From contig JANVFP010000021.1 of assembly GCA_027919835.1 (NCBI GenBank), positions 62,001-126,000 of the forward strand: a stretch of 64,000 bases of DNA, in the 5' to 3' direction. Positions 21,238 to 33,055 of the stretch are shown here, one piece after another. The notes below the pieces were generated by a model. It saw only the letters and a list, made by a program, of their open reading frames with translations. It had not been told where the DNA came from and ran no database searches. The DNA comes from Lentinula raphanica (taxonomy: Eukaryota; Basidiomycota; Agaricomycetes; Agaricales; Omphalotaceae). The stretch's first letter is position 1. Every line of letters starts with the position of its first letter. The translations under genes were made by a program, and so were the position numbers.

Positions 21238-22280
21238 ATGGCATCGACAGACCCGCCCACATTTCTGTCCTCTCTTCTTGGCCGATACAAAAACTCAGCG
21301 GAGCAGTCAAGACCATTCGTCACTCTCACTTTCGCTCAGTCCCTTGATGCAAAGATCGCGGGTAGAGGTGGAAAGCAGCTCATTCTGAGCGGCAAGGAGA
21401 GCATGGTGATGACCCATTGGTGAGTATCATCTCTAACGATCTGACCTTACTATTATACTAACACATACTTTGAAGAATAGGATGAGAACCATGCACGATG
21501 GAATTCTCATCGGAATTGGTACAGCGTTGAACGATGATCCGCAACTCAACGGTACATCTTTCGAATGCAAAGGAATAGTTAAGCCTGATCAGACCTATCT
21601 AGCTCGGCACCTCCCTGCCAATGATTCAGTCCCTTCAACAGATGGTCACAATCATCCATATAGCCTTCCTCGTCCAATCATTCTTGACACGAACTTGCGA
21701 TTCAGTTCACATAGTAAGTTGCTGAAGAACTACGCTGAAGGCAAAGGAAGAAGGCCTTGGCTCATTTGCGCCGAGCCCTGGGATAGTAGCGAGAAGAAAG
21801 AATGGTTACATCGTCGGACTACGTTGGAGAAGGCAGGAGCCAGAACAATCGTTCTGGAAAACGATCATAATACGCAAGGTATATGCCGTAGATCTTAAGT
21901 ATCGTCCATTTTTGACGCTCCTCTATAGATCACCTCCCTATACCGTCTGTTCTACAAACTCTACATCGACTTGGGATACTCTCTGTCATGGTTGAAGGCG
22001 GCGCCCAAATCATCCGATCGTTCCTCTCCCAAATCGCTGCCGAATCAACAAGCTCATTTGTGGATACGGTGATCATCACTGTCGCGCCCGTTTTTGTTGG
22101 TGAAGACGGTATCTCCTACAATACTGTATCTGGTTCGGTAAGTGTGCCGTGAATGATGATTCTACTTGGTCATCTAATGAGGAGTATATTTTCAAGGCTT
22201 CAAAAATGAAGCATGCCTCTACAGCGATGTTTGGACAGGATACCGTCGTTGGGCTGATCCCTACTGAATCTGTCGCATAG
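21238..22280 (+). CDS. RIB7: 2,5-diamino-6-ribosylamino-pyrimidinone 5'-phosphate reductase
   Basis: Exons 21238-21419, 21481-21878, 21929-22137 and 22197-22280 give 290 aa in phase. Second-step reductase of fungal riboflavin synthesis (NADPH-dependent). Family marks: RPFVTLTFAQSLDAKIAG at the start, then MTHWMRTMHDGILIGIGTALNDDPQLN, RPIILDTNLR, LSVMVEGGAQIIRSFL and VDTVIITVAPVFVG. These line up with RibD C-terminal/Rib7 reductases across the full length. An upstream in-frame ATG at 21220 would add six residues. Head-to-head with the DUF6589 gene, leaving almost no room for a promoter. Confidence 0.9.
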
Positions 22281-22760
22281 ACGGATCACCAACATCGTTT
22301 TGGGATTACTTCAGTGTAATTCATCTCTACCTTTTGTGTTGGCGGACAAATCGCGTCCCCATGTTTTGGCGAATCCTGAATAATCTTGTGTATTTCAGCA
22401 ACTGCGGAACATTAATTGGATCTACCTCGTTCGGGGCCTCTCGAGTGGACCTCTTTCAGCTTGGTCTGATCCCCGTTATTCTTTCGGTACAATGGTGGAC
22501 TCTGTGTGAGAAGGGATTCAACAGTTACGCAGTAAGTGAACAAGCAGAAAGGAAGATCTTACGGTACAGTAACACTGCGCACTTTGTGAGAAGCTATGGG
22601 GTTTCTCTTTTAGTTTCTATTCCGAGCTCCAAAACTCGTTTCGCTTTGTTTGCACCTCACAACACATTGACATAATCGTAGAAACCGCGTAGGTTCGAAT
22701 GCTCCAACTTTTCAGAAGTGGTGCAACACAAAAGACGGAGAGGTCTCATGAACCGCTTAC
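22281..22760. other. 3' region of RIB7 and upstream DNA, no gene
   Basis: An open frame of 113 codons (22334-22675) has no recognisable motif and sits just after the RIB7 stop. It is treated as untranslated or spacer DNA. Confidence 0.4.
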
Positions 22761-22768
22761 CGAGGAGG

Positions 22769-22776
22769 TATAAAAA
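22769..22776 (+). promoter_or_regulatory. TATA box of the secreted protein gene
   Basis: TATAAAAA about 120 bp upstream of the ATG at 22888, followed by a CT-rich stretch before the start. Confidence 0.5.
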
Positions 22777-22887
22777 GTTTACAGCAAGCTCTGGTTTTTT
22801 CCCAACAAACAGCCTCTACAGCAACTTCCAAGCTTACTGTCTTCTACTTTCTTTCCTTTGATTCAGCATAGTATCATCTAATTCGCA

Positions 22888-23607
22888 ATGAAGTTCCTCG
22901 CTGTCACTTCTCTCACCCTCGCGCTGAGCACTACTGCGTTAGCGGTACGTCTCGTGGTTTTCATCTTTGACACACTGATTCTTAGATATTTTCAGAAACC
23001 GTTCCCTCGTCAAGAAACTTCTTTGCTGTCCTCATCAGCGTCTCTGACATCTTCCATGATGCCCGGCTCCACTGCTGCCAGTGTCCCTCCTAGCGGGAAC
23101 CAACAGGCAGCTGCCTCCCCCAATAACAACGCGACTTTCGCCGATTGTGCGCACCATGTCCCTGGTAACAACACGAGTGGAACTCCCATTCCCTCTTCCG
23201 GCACCAGCACGACAGGTCTACAAGCTAGACAAGGTAGCCCTTCGTCCATGAGCGTACTGCCCACCACGTCGTCTATCAACGGAGGCAATCCCTCGTCTGT
23301 AGGGAACGCCAACGCAGCAGGCTGCCCTCCGCCTGCCGAACAGACCAGTGTCGGGGCGCCTTCTCCCAGTCAGATTGCTGTTTCCAAAGCGGAAACGTCG
23401 TTGTCCGTTACCACAACTCCTTCACTTTCTTCGGCCGTTCCTAGTGCTACTAGCACCCCCTCTGTCGCCAAAGCTCAAAACAGTACCGCTCAGGCGATTG
23501 CTGGAGATAACTCAACGTCTACTATGGCTATGTCTTCCGCCACCTTTGCCACGGTGGCCGACGACATGACCTCGACAGCTTCTTCCTCTATCGAGACGGC
23601 GGCTTGA
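22888..23607 (+). CDS. Secreted Ser/Thr/Ala-rich protein
   Basis: Exons 22888-22944 and 22996-23607 give 223 aa. Residues 1-19 (MKFLAVTSLTLALSTTALA) are a clear signal peptide that coincides with exon 1. The next residues KPFPRQ offer a possible basic processing site. The rest is low-complexity Ser/Thr/Pro/Ala, a good substrate for O-mannosylation, with only two cysteines (ADCAHH and AAGCPPP). No hydrophobic C-terminal tail, so no GPI anchor is predicted. No known domain; it could be a wall-associated or effector-like small secreted protein. Confidence 0.75.
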   Translation: MKFLAVTSLTLALSTTALAVRLVVFIFDTLILRYFQKPFPRQETSLLSSSASLTSSMMPGSTAASVPPSGNQQAAASPNNNATFADCAHHVPGNNTSGTPIPSSGTSTTGLQARQGSPSSMSVLPTTSSINGGNPSSVGNANAAGCPPPAEQTSVGAPSPSQIAVSKAETSLSVTTTPSLSSAVPSATSTPSVAKAQNSTAQAIAGDNSTSTMAMSSATFATVADDMTSTASSSIETAA

Positions 23608-23743
23608 TCCAAACAGATGATCGCTCATAGATGACAATTGACCACCTGGTATCTTGGACTGCTATTAGTCGTAGTAGCAGTAGTGCAAACATTAATTTTA
23701 CAGTTCTTCACCAAATTTATGCGAGCGTTTACGTAGAGTAATC

Positions 23744-23774
23744 GAGCGCTTGATTGCCACAGTTGTAAGCGCTC
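23744..23774. repeat. Small hairpin GAGCGCTT / AAGCGCTC
   Basis: Perfect 8-bp inverted repeat with a 15-nt loop downstream of the secreted protein gene. Possibly incidental. Confidence 0.3.
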
Positions 23775-23838
23775 TTATGTAAGCGCCTACTAACCGGTTT
23801 CTTCGAATCCCCGACTTCCACCAGTCTAACCCAAAAGC

Positions 23839-26088
23839 ATGCACATCGAGCAAGGATTCCAGCAGGCAGTGTCATTTATTTACAAGCTTATTTCGGGCCT
23901 TCATCTGATATGGTGCAGGTACCCTTCCAAGAGGAGAATCCGTATAGCCGAGATCCAGTTCTACCATTCCTACTCAGAAGGCTTTTCCCTCCGAGGTAGG
24001 TCCAAACACGCATACTGTCGACCTATACAATCCCTCAGCACTAGTTACTCTTTCCGTATGATTCGTATAATAAAGATTGTTCAACGAGGAAATTGAACCT
24101 GCACTGGAGAAATTCGGAGAGGAAGTCATTACAGGTGAACATATGTTTACTCACCCTTCGTCGGATATCTTGATCGCAACTGGACAGGTATCCGTGCACA
24201 AAGCAAAGGCAATCGTATATCCCCGCCAGAGCTTATACAATATGACAACTGGGGTCGAAGGATAGATGAATTGCAGACTAGCGAAGGTTGGAGGAGTCTC
24301 AAAGCCACCGCTCAACGGGAAGGGCTCCCTGGCATCTTCTATGAGCGCAGATACCGTGAACATAGTCGCCTATTTGGGTTCGCCAAAGCCTTGATGATGG
24401 TTGGAGATTCGTATGAGGTATGATGGATATATGATACTGCTTGCACTCAGTCCTCACCGATCGATTAGGTGTTTTGTCCTTTGAGCATGACTGACGGAGC
24501 TGCACGGGTGCTAGAACTTGTGGGGACTGAAAGCATGAGAAGGGAGATATTCCCGAGGCTGATAAGGTGCATTCCACCTAGCTTCAAAGTTCAGTGACCA
24601 TAACCCTAAATATTCGTTCGTAGTCGAGACCCATCGACAGCACTCGTTGCTGGCCAGTGGATGACAGAGGTAAGCACTGGATATTGACGCTGTTTGTTAG
24701 CTGTCTCCATTCCTTGAGCTTACCTATGACCAACAGAGGCCAGGAGGATCCGATGTTTCGCAAACCGAAACTGAAGCGCAATCTTTAGGAGATGGCGACT
24801 CACTGGGGCCCAGGTATTCTCTGGACGGCTTCAAATGGTTCTCTAGCGCTACAGATGGCGACGTAGCATTAGCATTAGCTCGTACCGGGCCCGCTGATCG
24901 TGGCTCCCGAGGACTGTCGCTTTTCCTCATCCCCCTTCGGGAAATGAGTCCCCATTTATCGTCTAGCACTAACGGCATTCGTGTGCATAGATTGAAGAAC
25001 AAGATAGGTACACATGCACTACCCACCGCAGAGCTGTCCCTAGAACAGACGACTGCATATCTCATTGGTACGCTCAACGAGGGTGTCAAGACCATAGTGC
25101 CTGTACTCAACATCACCCGCGTTTGGTCCGCAATATCTTCTGTCGGAGCACTCCGGAGATGCCTGGCGATTGCAATAGCATATGCTGAGGTCCGCAAGAT
25201 TGACGGAGGGAAAAGACTGCTCAAGGATGTACCAGTGCATGTGGCGCAACTTGCATCAATCAACTTGGTGTATCGTGCATTGACGCATCTCGTGTTCGGA
25301 ACTGTGATGCTTCTTGGCCGTGTGGAATGCGGAACTGCATCTAGAGAGGAAGAACACCGACTGCGAATGTTTACCCCGATAGTAAAAGGATTTGCTGCAG
25401 AAAAGGCGGTAACGGCGATGGAAGAGGCAATGACTGCACTAGGTGGTCAAGGTTTTATGGAAGAGAATGAGATAGGAAGACTGATCAGGGATAGTTTGGT
25501 GGAAAAGTAGGTGAAGAAACCATTTCTCACGTAGAGTTTGCTCATAATACCATCCTACTCCTAGAATCTGGGAAGGGACTACCACTGTCCTCTCTCTAGA
25601 TCTTCTGCGTTCCACCTCTGAACCTGCAAGATTGAAGGAGTTTATTTCGGTGAGTTCACCTTCGAGGGTCGGGTTGAGTCTGACATTTGTCCATCATGCG
25701 TTTTTGACAGTGGTCAAATTCCATTATACTGTCATGTCCACCAAGCCTACTTAAAGGGGTCCAAGATGCTATCCAAGCGCTTCAAGGAAGACTAGATAGC
25801 CTCATCGCAGCCTTCTTGCACCCAATACCGAACTTGATTGCTCGACCATTGTTGATCTTCATGGGGTATATTGCTTCTGCCATATTTTTGCTCGAGCATA
25901 CAAACTGGTCGCATAGCCGAGGCGAGGATGGATACGAGGTAGACGCTGAAGTCTTTCGAAGATGGGTTAATGACGGTGGCTTTGTTGCTGCCGAGCATGA
26001 ACTGGTTCGAATAAGATCAGAGGTCAAGATTGCAGATACCTCAAATTCAACCATTGTTTTTGGGAGGAAAGTTCAAACGAAGCTATAG
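23839..26088 (+). CDS. AidB-like acyl-CoA dehydrogenase
   Basis: Nine exons in phase: 23839-23868, 23919-23995, 24076-24134, 24188-24417, 24469-24566, 24624-24669, 24737-25506, 25565-25649 and 25711-26088; 590 aa. The N-terminus MHIEQGFQQAVPFQEENPY matches the start of fungal adaptive-response (AidB-type) dehydrogenases. Further marks: YDNWGRRIDEL, CPLSMTDGAARVLE, GQWMTERPGGSDVSQTET (FAD region), GFKWFSSATD, ALGGQGFMEEN and IWEGTTTVLSLDLLR. The family uses FAD to dehydrogenate acyl-CoA or related substrates; the substrate here is unknown. The C-terminal extension after EGTT (about 150 aa) is normal for this subgroup. No targeting peptide or peroxisomal C-terminus (ends QTKL) is evident. Confidence 0.88.
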
Positions 26089-26156
26089 TATCATGTTGAG
26101 TAGTCAAGGGAAATGATATTGTACACTGTAGGAATTACAACGATTTTGCTTTGTGA

Positions 26157-26953
26157 CTATGGCGAATATGGTACTATGTGGCATCTATCATCAGAATAAT
26201 CAGAACCGATTCTGGGAGTAGTATCTGAACTATCTTACCCTAGCATTCCTCTGCCACCCCACCCTTTCCGAGGAGTAAGACTGAGGAAAGTAGTACTCTG
26301 ACCTTTCCTTAGAACTCTGATTCCTATGCTCTGCTGTAACAAAAATCATGAAAACCGTGTAGTTCCATGTACGTAGGTAAATTACTCACATTCTCGCTTG
26401 CTCCAACCAATTCTGCAATTGGCGACAACGATCCAGATGTGAAAGACGTAGAGACTAACTGGCCAAATTTCACAATAAGATCTTCCCGGCAAAGGCCCTT
26501 CAAAGAGGGTTTCAGTATCGGAATGTTTTCATCCGAGAGAACAAGAGAACAAGTACATACAGCTTCAGCTGCAGGACTACCTGGAGCCACTCCGTCAACT
26601 CTGGCGAACGGACTCAACTCCTTAGAGGTTGCTGTGCTTTCCGGTATATCTTTCCTTGGTTCAGATTGTGGTTGTGAATATATAACTTCCAGTGCTTTCC
26701 CAATGGCTGCAGTGACATCCTTAAGATCATTCCTGAGTTCTATTATCCTCACTCTGGCCCCCCGAACAGCATAAATATCGATATCCGCGCGAGGAAAGCC
26801 GTCAGGATCGACAAGGGGAGACTGCATTGTTGATTGGTTGGCTTTTAGGATAGTTATATGAGCTCCTATTTCGGCTTCAATGTTTTTCTTTCGGTCCATG
26901 AGCTCTTTGGCTTGCTCTGCAGGACTTTCGTGTGAAGGGATTGTGTATCCCAT
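26157..26953 (-). CDS. NAS2: 26S proteasome assembly chaperone (PSMD9/Nas2)
   Basis: Exons (minus) 26953-26561, 26497-26390, 26333-26239 and 26184-26157; 207 aa, the usual size. N-terminal Nas2 domain with the signature SPLVDPDGFPRADIDIY and RGARVRIIELRND. C-terminal PDZ-like domain starts at FARVDGVAPGSPAAEA and continues GLCREDLIVKFGQL, SIGIRVLRKGQ and the conserved end KGWGGRGMLGCHIVPY. Nas2 binds the Rpt5 C-terminus during assembly of the proteasome base. It shares a 168-bp divergent promoter with the P-loop gene at 27122. Confidence 0.93.
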
Positions 26954-26990
26954 CGTGATAGTGAGAGTTCAAGAGAAAGGCGTAATTGAA

Positions 26991-27029
26991 GCGCTTATCA
27001 TCGCGAATAAGCCGACGCGTGATAAGCGC
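26991..27029. promoter_or_regulatory. GATA-site dyad in the divergent promoter
   Basis: GCGCTTATCA and its exact reverse complement TGATAAGCGC are separated by 19 bp in the 168-bp promoter shared by PSMD9/Nas2 and the P-loop ATPase. Each arm contains a GATAAG core, the binding site of fungal GATA factors. Regulation is inferred from the motif only. Confidence 0.45.
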
Positions 27030-27121
27030 GCTACTGATCTACCGGTAATCGAGGGTAATCGGCGATGATTGTTGCCAATCAACGAGCGTTACCGTGTGAA
27101 TGGTCAACTTCTCTTTCCGCA

Positions 27122-30100
27122 ATGTCATCCTCTGAAGAAAACCTGCATCTCTTTGACAATTGGCAGGCTTTGTTTCTCTCTGAATCCTTAAAAAGTATCT
27201 GGAGTGACCTCAGACCTGACCCTGAGCTAGTTTCCCCTCAATGTTGCGCCACATTGCTTCTGCGCAAACCGGGTTTGCGAGATCTAGTGGACAGGGCGTA
27301 CACAAAGGCAGATCCAAACATCCTGAAGGATAGTGGTGAGCGAGTGCTTGCCTGAATATTATATACCTGTCTGACTAGTACTAGCGGACTTTCCTCAGCA
27401 TCCGCGAGCAATGATATACTACAGAGAAGAATTCTGCAAAGTGCTCGATTCGTTAGAAGGTCTGCGTGAACCCTTAGGCCAGGTGGCGGATGGTACCGCT
27501 TTTGAGCCCTCTACCAGTGAATGGCTACGTGGATGGGCTCCGTCCGACGATGATGACGACGATGATGACGACGATGATGACGACGATGATGACGACGATT
27601 TCAGCAGTGCTGTCTTGGAGCATATCCAGAAGCTCGAGATACCTCACATATGGCCTTCGGGCGAGCCTCTTCTTGTGCTGCATGAATACGGGCGCTTCCA
27701 GTCAGACAGTCAACTGAACGAACGCTTGGAGCACATCTTTGCACCAAACGAGAATACGTTCGTACTTCCAAACACATATCAGTCACTTTGCTGATCATTG
27801 GTCATGTCGATAGTTTCTTGGTGAACGCATCGGGCACAGGCAAAACGAGGCTCTTGTATGAAGGACTCTGCAAGCACTGGGGTTTTTACTTCACAGCAGC
27901 AGTTGATACTTCCCGTCTAGGTTCCACTGATGTCCAGTCCGACATCAAGAGACGTATCGAAGGGCATCCGGTCTTTATATCCATGGCGCGTGATCGAGGC
28001 TCTTACTCGAAAACACTGACTTCAGCAATTGCCACATTGGCTCATCGTTGTTTCAGCGAAATACTTCTGGCCAGATTGTTGGTTTTCAAATCATATTTAG
28101 AGATTGTCACCAAGGGTGGGATTGAAGATATTCACAAAACACGATGGTTCCTTGTGCAGCTACAGCCTTATTTGGTCGATAATTTGGATTCTTTTGCGGC
28201 TCTGAGATCCCTTATCAGCGCCTCAAATGCTAGTGACATCGTGATTGATGAATGTATCGCACAGTGCATGGAGGATGTTACCAACTCATTTCTGCAGATG
28301 TCTCCGGAACCTCATTTCTTCGTTGTTCTTGATGAGGCTAATGTTGTTTCTGAAAGAGACACTTTTGCATTCAGAGGTGTTCATGGCCCCCATCCGATAT
28401 TGAAGGAAATTATACAAGTTTGGCACTCCCATCTACAGGCAATGCCTGCCTCTATGGTCATTGCTGGGACATGTATTCCTGATATCTACTACAAAGATGA
28501 CGAGTGGATGGGATGGAGGTGGGTATCCTCAACTGGGGCATTTGACAACATTGCAGATCAACAAAACTATGTTCTCAAATACTTGCCCCCTTCTTTCGCA
28601 TCCTCTCCCTCAGGGAAAAACCTAGTGCGTCGGATATGGTGTTGGCTTCGTGGAAGGCAAGTCAAATAACAACTGCTGTTTTACATGGTGTATTGATGAT
28701 CTCTTCTAGACATCGTGCAACAGCTGCATTCCTAGAAACCCTTGTTGAAACAGGATTTCAGAGTCCCCACTCACGACTGAACTGGTATATTCATATGTTC
28801 ACAGGCTTCTGGCCCTCTGAATCGGCAAGATACATCCAAGCTGAACCAGAACTGGAGTTTCTTCCCGAGTTGGATGGTATTCCAGTGTCTCATCTTGAAC
28901 GGTGTATGTTCTCAATAGTTTGTTTGTCAAATCAGATTCTCATGATTTTGAAAGCCCCAGAATTGCGTGCCAACCTACATCATTTGCTATTGCAACACTT
29001 GATTGCAGACTATCGTTTCAACCCATCCCCCTTTCGTGAAATTGCATGGGTCACCAGTGCATTTGGACATTTTATTGACAATACAATGTCGAATATAGCT
29101 GTGGATGAGCCACTGATGCTTGTTGCTGTGGCTCAATGGCTTTCGGAACAAAATTCCTTAGCACCAAACTTCGACCGATTCATGACTTTACGTTCCTCCG
29201 CTGACAATCATCTGTTGTATGGCATGGACTATGTTATATTTGCATTGGCTCTTTGCTTCAACTCAACTCCAAAGCTTTCCAGCATTCTTTCATTTGCAAC
29301 CCGTACACCTCCTCACTGGGCTGCTCAACAAGCACATCTTGTTGCCTTACGGAAAAAAGGTGACAGTGTGACAGCAGTCCCAGTCCAATATTCCCCCGAA
29401 ATTCCCTCTCAACTTGTGTTTTGTACATCATTGTCATCTGATGTACTTGGTTGGCTGGAGGACAGCAAAGGTGTACCATTCTGTTTGCATGCCACAGCAT
29501 CCATGGCTACACTGTATTTTATTCTTGAGCTGCACAATCACATGCAGATCTGTGTGGCCCTTCAACTGTGCCCTGATGCTGATCAGGCTGATGGTCTGGA
29601 TATTGGTGTGATACAGGCCACTATTGATGCAATGACTCCCTCTGTGTTACTCAACCAAGTGAGAAATGTAAATGATTATCAAGAGCATGCTAATTGATTC
29701 TTTGAGCAGGATAGTGTCCTTGATGGCAAAATACTTAGCCAAGTAGATGAAGAAGTCCCAATGCAGTTTTGGAAAAATGATTCAGTGAAGCTCTTGCGCA
29801 TTCTTGTTTCATTGGAAACCAAATTGGAGGTACAAGGTATCTGGCCCAAAGTCCCTAGCCAATATCCAATTGCATCATTGAACATTTCTGTTCTGCGAGA
29901 AGCAGTTGAGAACATACCACAAGAGGCCATTCTACACAGCATTGTTGCATCAATTGTGGGTGATTTCAAAACCAAGCCCATACCATATAAATTCCAGACT
30001 CATACAAAAAGGAATCTGCCTAGAGCCTTTCTAGAAGATCCTCCTTCTATAGTTACAAGTGATCACACTAGATTGACACGTTCAAAGACAGCATTGTTGA

Positions 30101-30243
30101 AGAATTTGGACATTTCACAAGACCAGTCATCCCAAGATCAACATTTGCTAGTGTCTGCACGGAAAAAGCCTCGAGTCACAAAAGTTACCAAAACCTTGTC
30201 TAGGACAGTGCACTCCAGATATAACTTGAGGAAGAGGAAATAA
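27122..30243 (+). CDS. Large P-loop ATPase, basidiomycete-specific type
   Basis: Exons 27122-27335, 27385-27757, 27814-28656, 28710-29658 and 29710-30243; 970 aa in phase. Exon 3 ends with a GC donor (AG|GCAAGT). An Asp tract of 18 residues (about 27548-27599) follows the N-terminal region. Walker A is NASGTGKTRLLYEGL followed by CKHWGFYFTAA; Walker B is FFVVLDEAN; a sensor-like MVIAGTCIP follows. The C-terminus is basic (RKKPRVTK..YNLRKRK), possibly a nuclear signal or DNA contact. The Walker A-HWGFYF text is typical of a large Agaricomycete family of unknown role with resemblance to the ATPase modules seen with Crinkler/RHS-type proteins; that link is tentative. Codon use is more AT-rich than neighbouring metabolic genes. 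Confidence 0.75.
27548..27599 (+). repeat. GAT/GAC trinucleotide repeat (Asp tract)
   Basis: In-frame run of GATGATGACGAC units encoding a poly-Asp tract in the P-loop ATPase; likely length-variable. Confidence 0.85.
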
Positions 30244-30893
30244 AGAGTTCAGTTTTGGTTGTCTGAATTATCCATAGCTGTGTCCATGATTCATATTATA
30301 TAAGTATACCTGCTAGTACTTACTCAATGGATTTTTTACTGTTTTTACATGAATTAACATGGTGCACGTGAACCACATCGTATATTCGCTATACTAACAC
30401 AACAGTCTCCATAGGGATAATACATGTATTCCAACATCAATATGTCGAGAACGTAGTGCGCGCGCGGCGCAATGGCAAATGTCAAATATGCTCGAAAGGT
30501 GGATGGATGCAGCAAGGTAGTAGAGATACTTGGATGCCCGTACTATAGCAGATATACCCATATGTAACCAGACTGGATTCATGGTGCATAATACAATCCA
30601 ATGTCTGCCTGATTCCTTCGTATGACCTCGCTCAATCCCATGTCAACGGACAGTTTTCCGGCACATTTTGGCTGAGACTCGGATAAGTATTCATTTCTTT
30701 CCAGAATTTCCCAGCCAATCCCTTTGCAGGTTTTGACTGGGGATCAGATCTTAGACCTTCTTAGACTCAACCGTTCCGGTTCAGGATTTCTGTTTGGAAA
30801 ATAAAGTGAGTATGTATGTACAATGTACAATGTAGATGTCAAGTTTGAACTATTGGCGAAATCACTTTCGTGTACTCAAGACTCTCCCAGCAT
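30244..30893. other. Convergent intergenic region, no gene
   Basis: Between the stops of the P-loop gene and THI4. No open frame of interest and no structured RNA recognised. Confidence 0.45.
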
Positions 30894-32104
<1,211 letters not shown>

Positions 32105-32154
32105 TGTCGAACGTGCAGAAGCAAGCCACTAGTCTGTGAAGCTCTCATGGCACC

Positions 32155-32162
32155 TTTATATA
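32155..32162 (-). promoter_or_regulatory. TATA box of THI4
   Basis: TATATAAA on the minus strand about 51 nt upstream of the THI4 ATG. Confidence 0.5.
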
Positions 32163-32169
32163 TCCGTGA

Positions 32170-33055
32170 ACACCAGATAAAGATGCGAAAAATTTTTCCT
32201 GAGATATGAGTTTCCAGAATTGATTGAACTGAAGGCTTGATGTCGGAGAAAGTATAAAATCTAGAGAGCTCCAATTCTCAGGATGGAGCTACCTGGAGCT
32301 GCATCTGCTGCCATTGGAGCTGGACCCTAGTTAGTCAAGAGATAGAAGAACGATACGTTGATGATTGTCGAATGTCTGTTTTCATTAGTGTACAATGAAA
32401 TCATAAAGGCTAAATCCAGTCACCTGCATAAGAGAAAAAAGGACCAGGAATAGAAAACCAGACAGCTTGGCAGAAGAAAGCCTTGTGACGTTGTGAGAAA
32501 CATCATATTGAAGCTTTAACAACGTTCGAACTTCAGACCGAGTCAGCGACTCAGACCCTTACTCCTCAGGATAGTTGCTGAGTGGCGACGAGTCGTCAGC
32601 TTAGCTATGAGACCTTTGTCAGAGCTTTCGCCAATCTTCCGATGGTGCCGATTTGTGAACGGACAACAGTTGTATGAATAATTTGAGAGCCAAAAATGCT
32701 CGTGAGATGAAAAGGCGCCTTCGATTGTGGGGTAAACTACAGAGCTTGAAGCAAGAATAGATGCTGTAGTGATCTCTAGTCTCGATGCTGAGCCACAAAT
32801 AACTTCTAAGACCGTTTTGACCAAGCATGAAGCGTTGAAGGCGTGAAGGTGGAAGCGAGAAGGTATAAGAGCATAGACGATAGTGGTGGTTATTCGTCAA
32901 GAGTGGTGACGCCACAGTAACCGGAGTCATCCCAGGTCATTCCCTTCTCATTTTCTCACTCCAGATCCTTAACAGTGACCACGATCATTAGTCCACCGAG
33001 CTCTGTATGTGCCAGATCATAGCAATCTGATTTCACACCTAAACTCCAGCTTTCT
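32170..33055. other. Divergent intergenic region THI4 / ARO7
   Basis: No gene seen. An inverted pair GAGCTCCAATTCTC / GATGGAGCT..TTGGAGCT around 32268-32322 is the only visible structure. No convincing TPP-aptamer sequence was found on the THI4 strand. Confidence 0.4.

Noticed and set aside
22334..22675. 113-codon frame after RIB7
   Set aside because: No motif, no splice support, immediately downstream of a stop; treated as 3' region.
23744..23830. Possible tRNA with a TTCGAATCC-like loop
   Set aside because: No acceptor or D-arm pairing could be formed; only a simple 8-bp hairpin is present.
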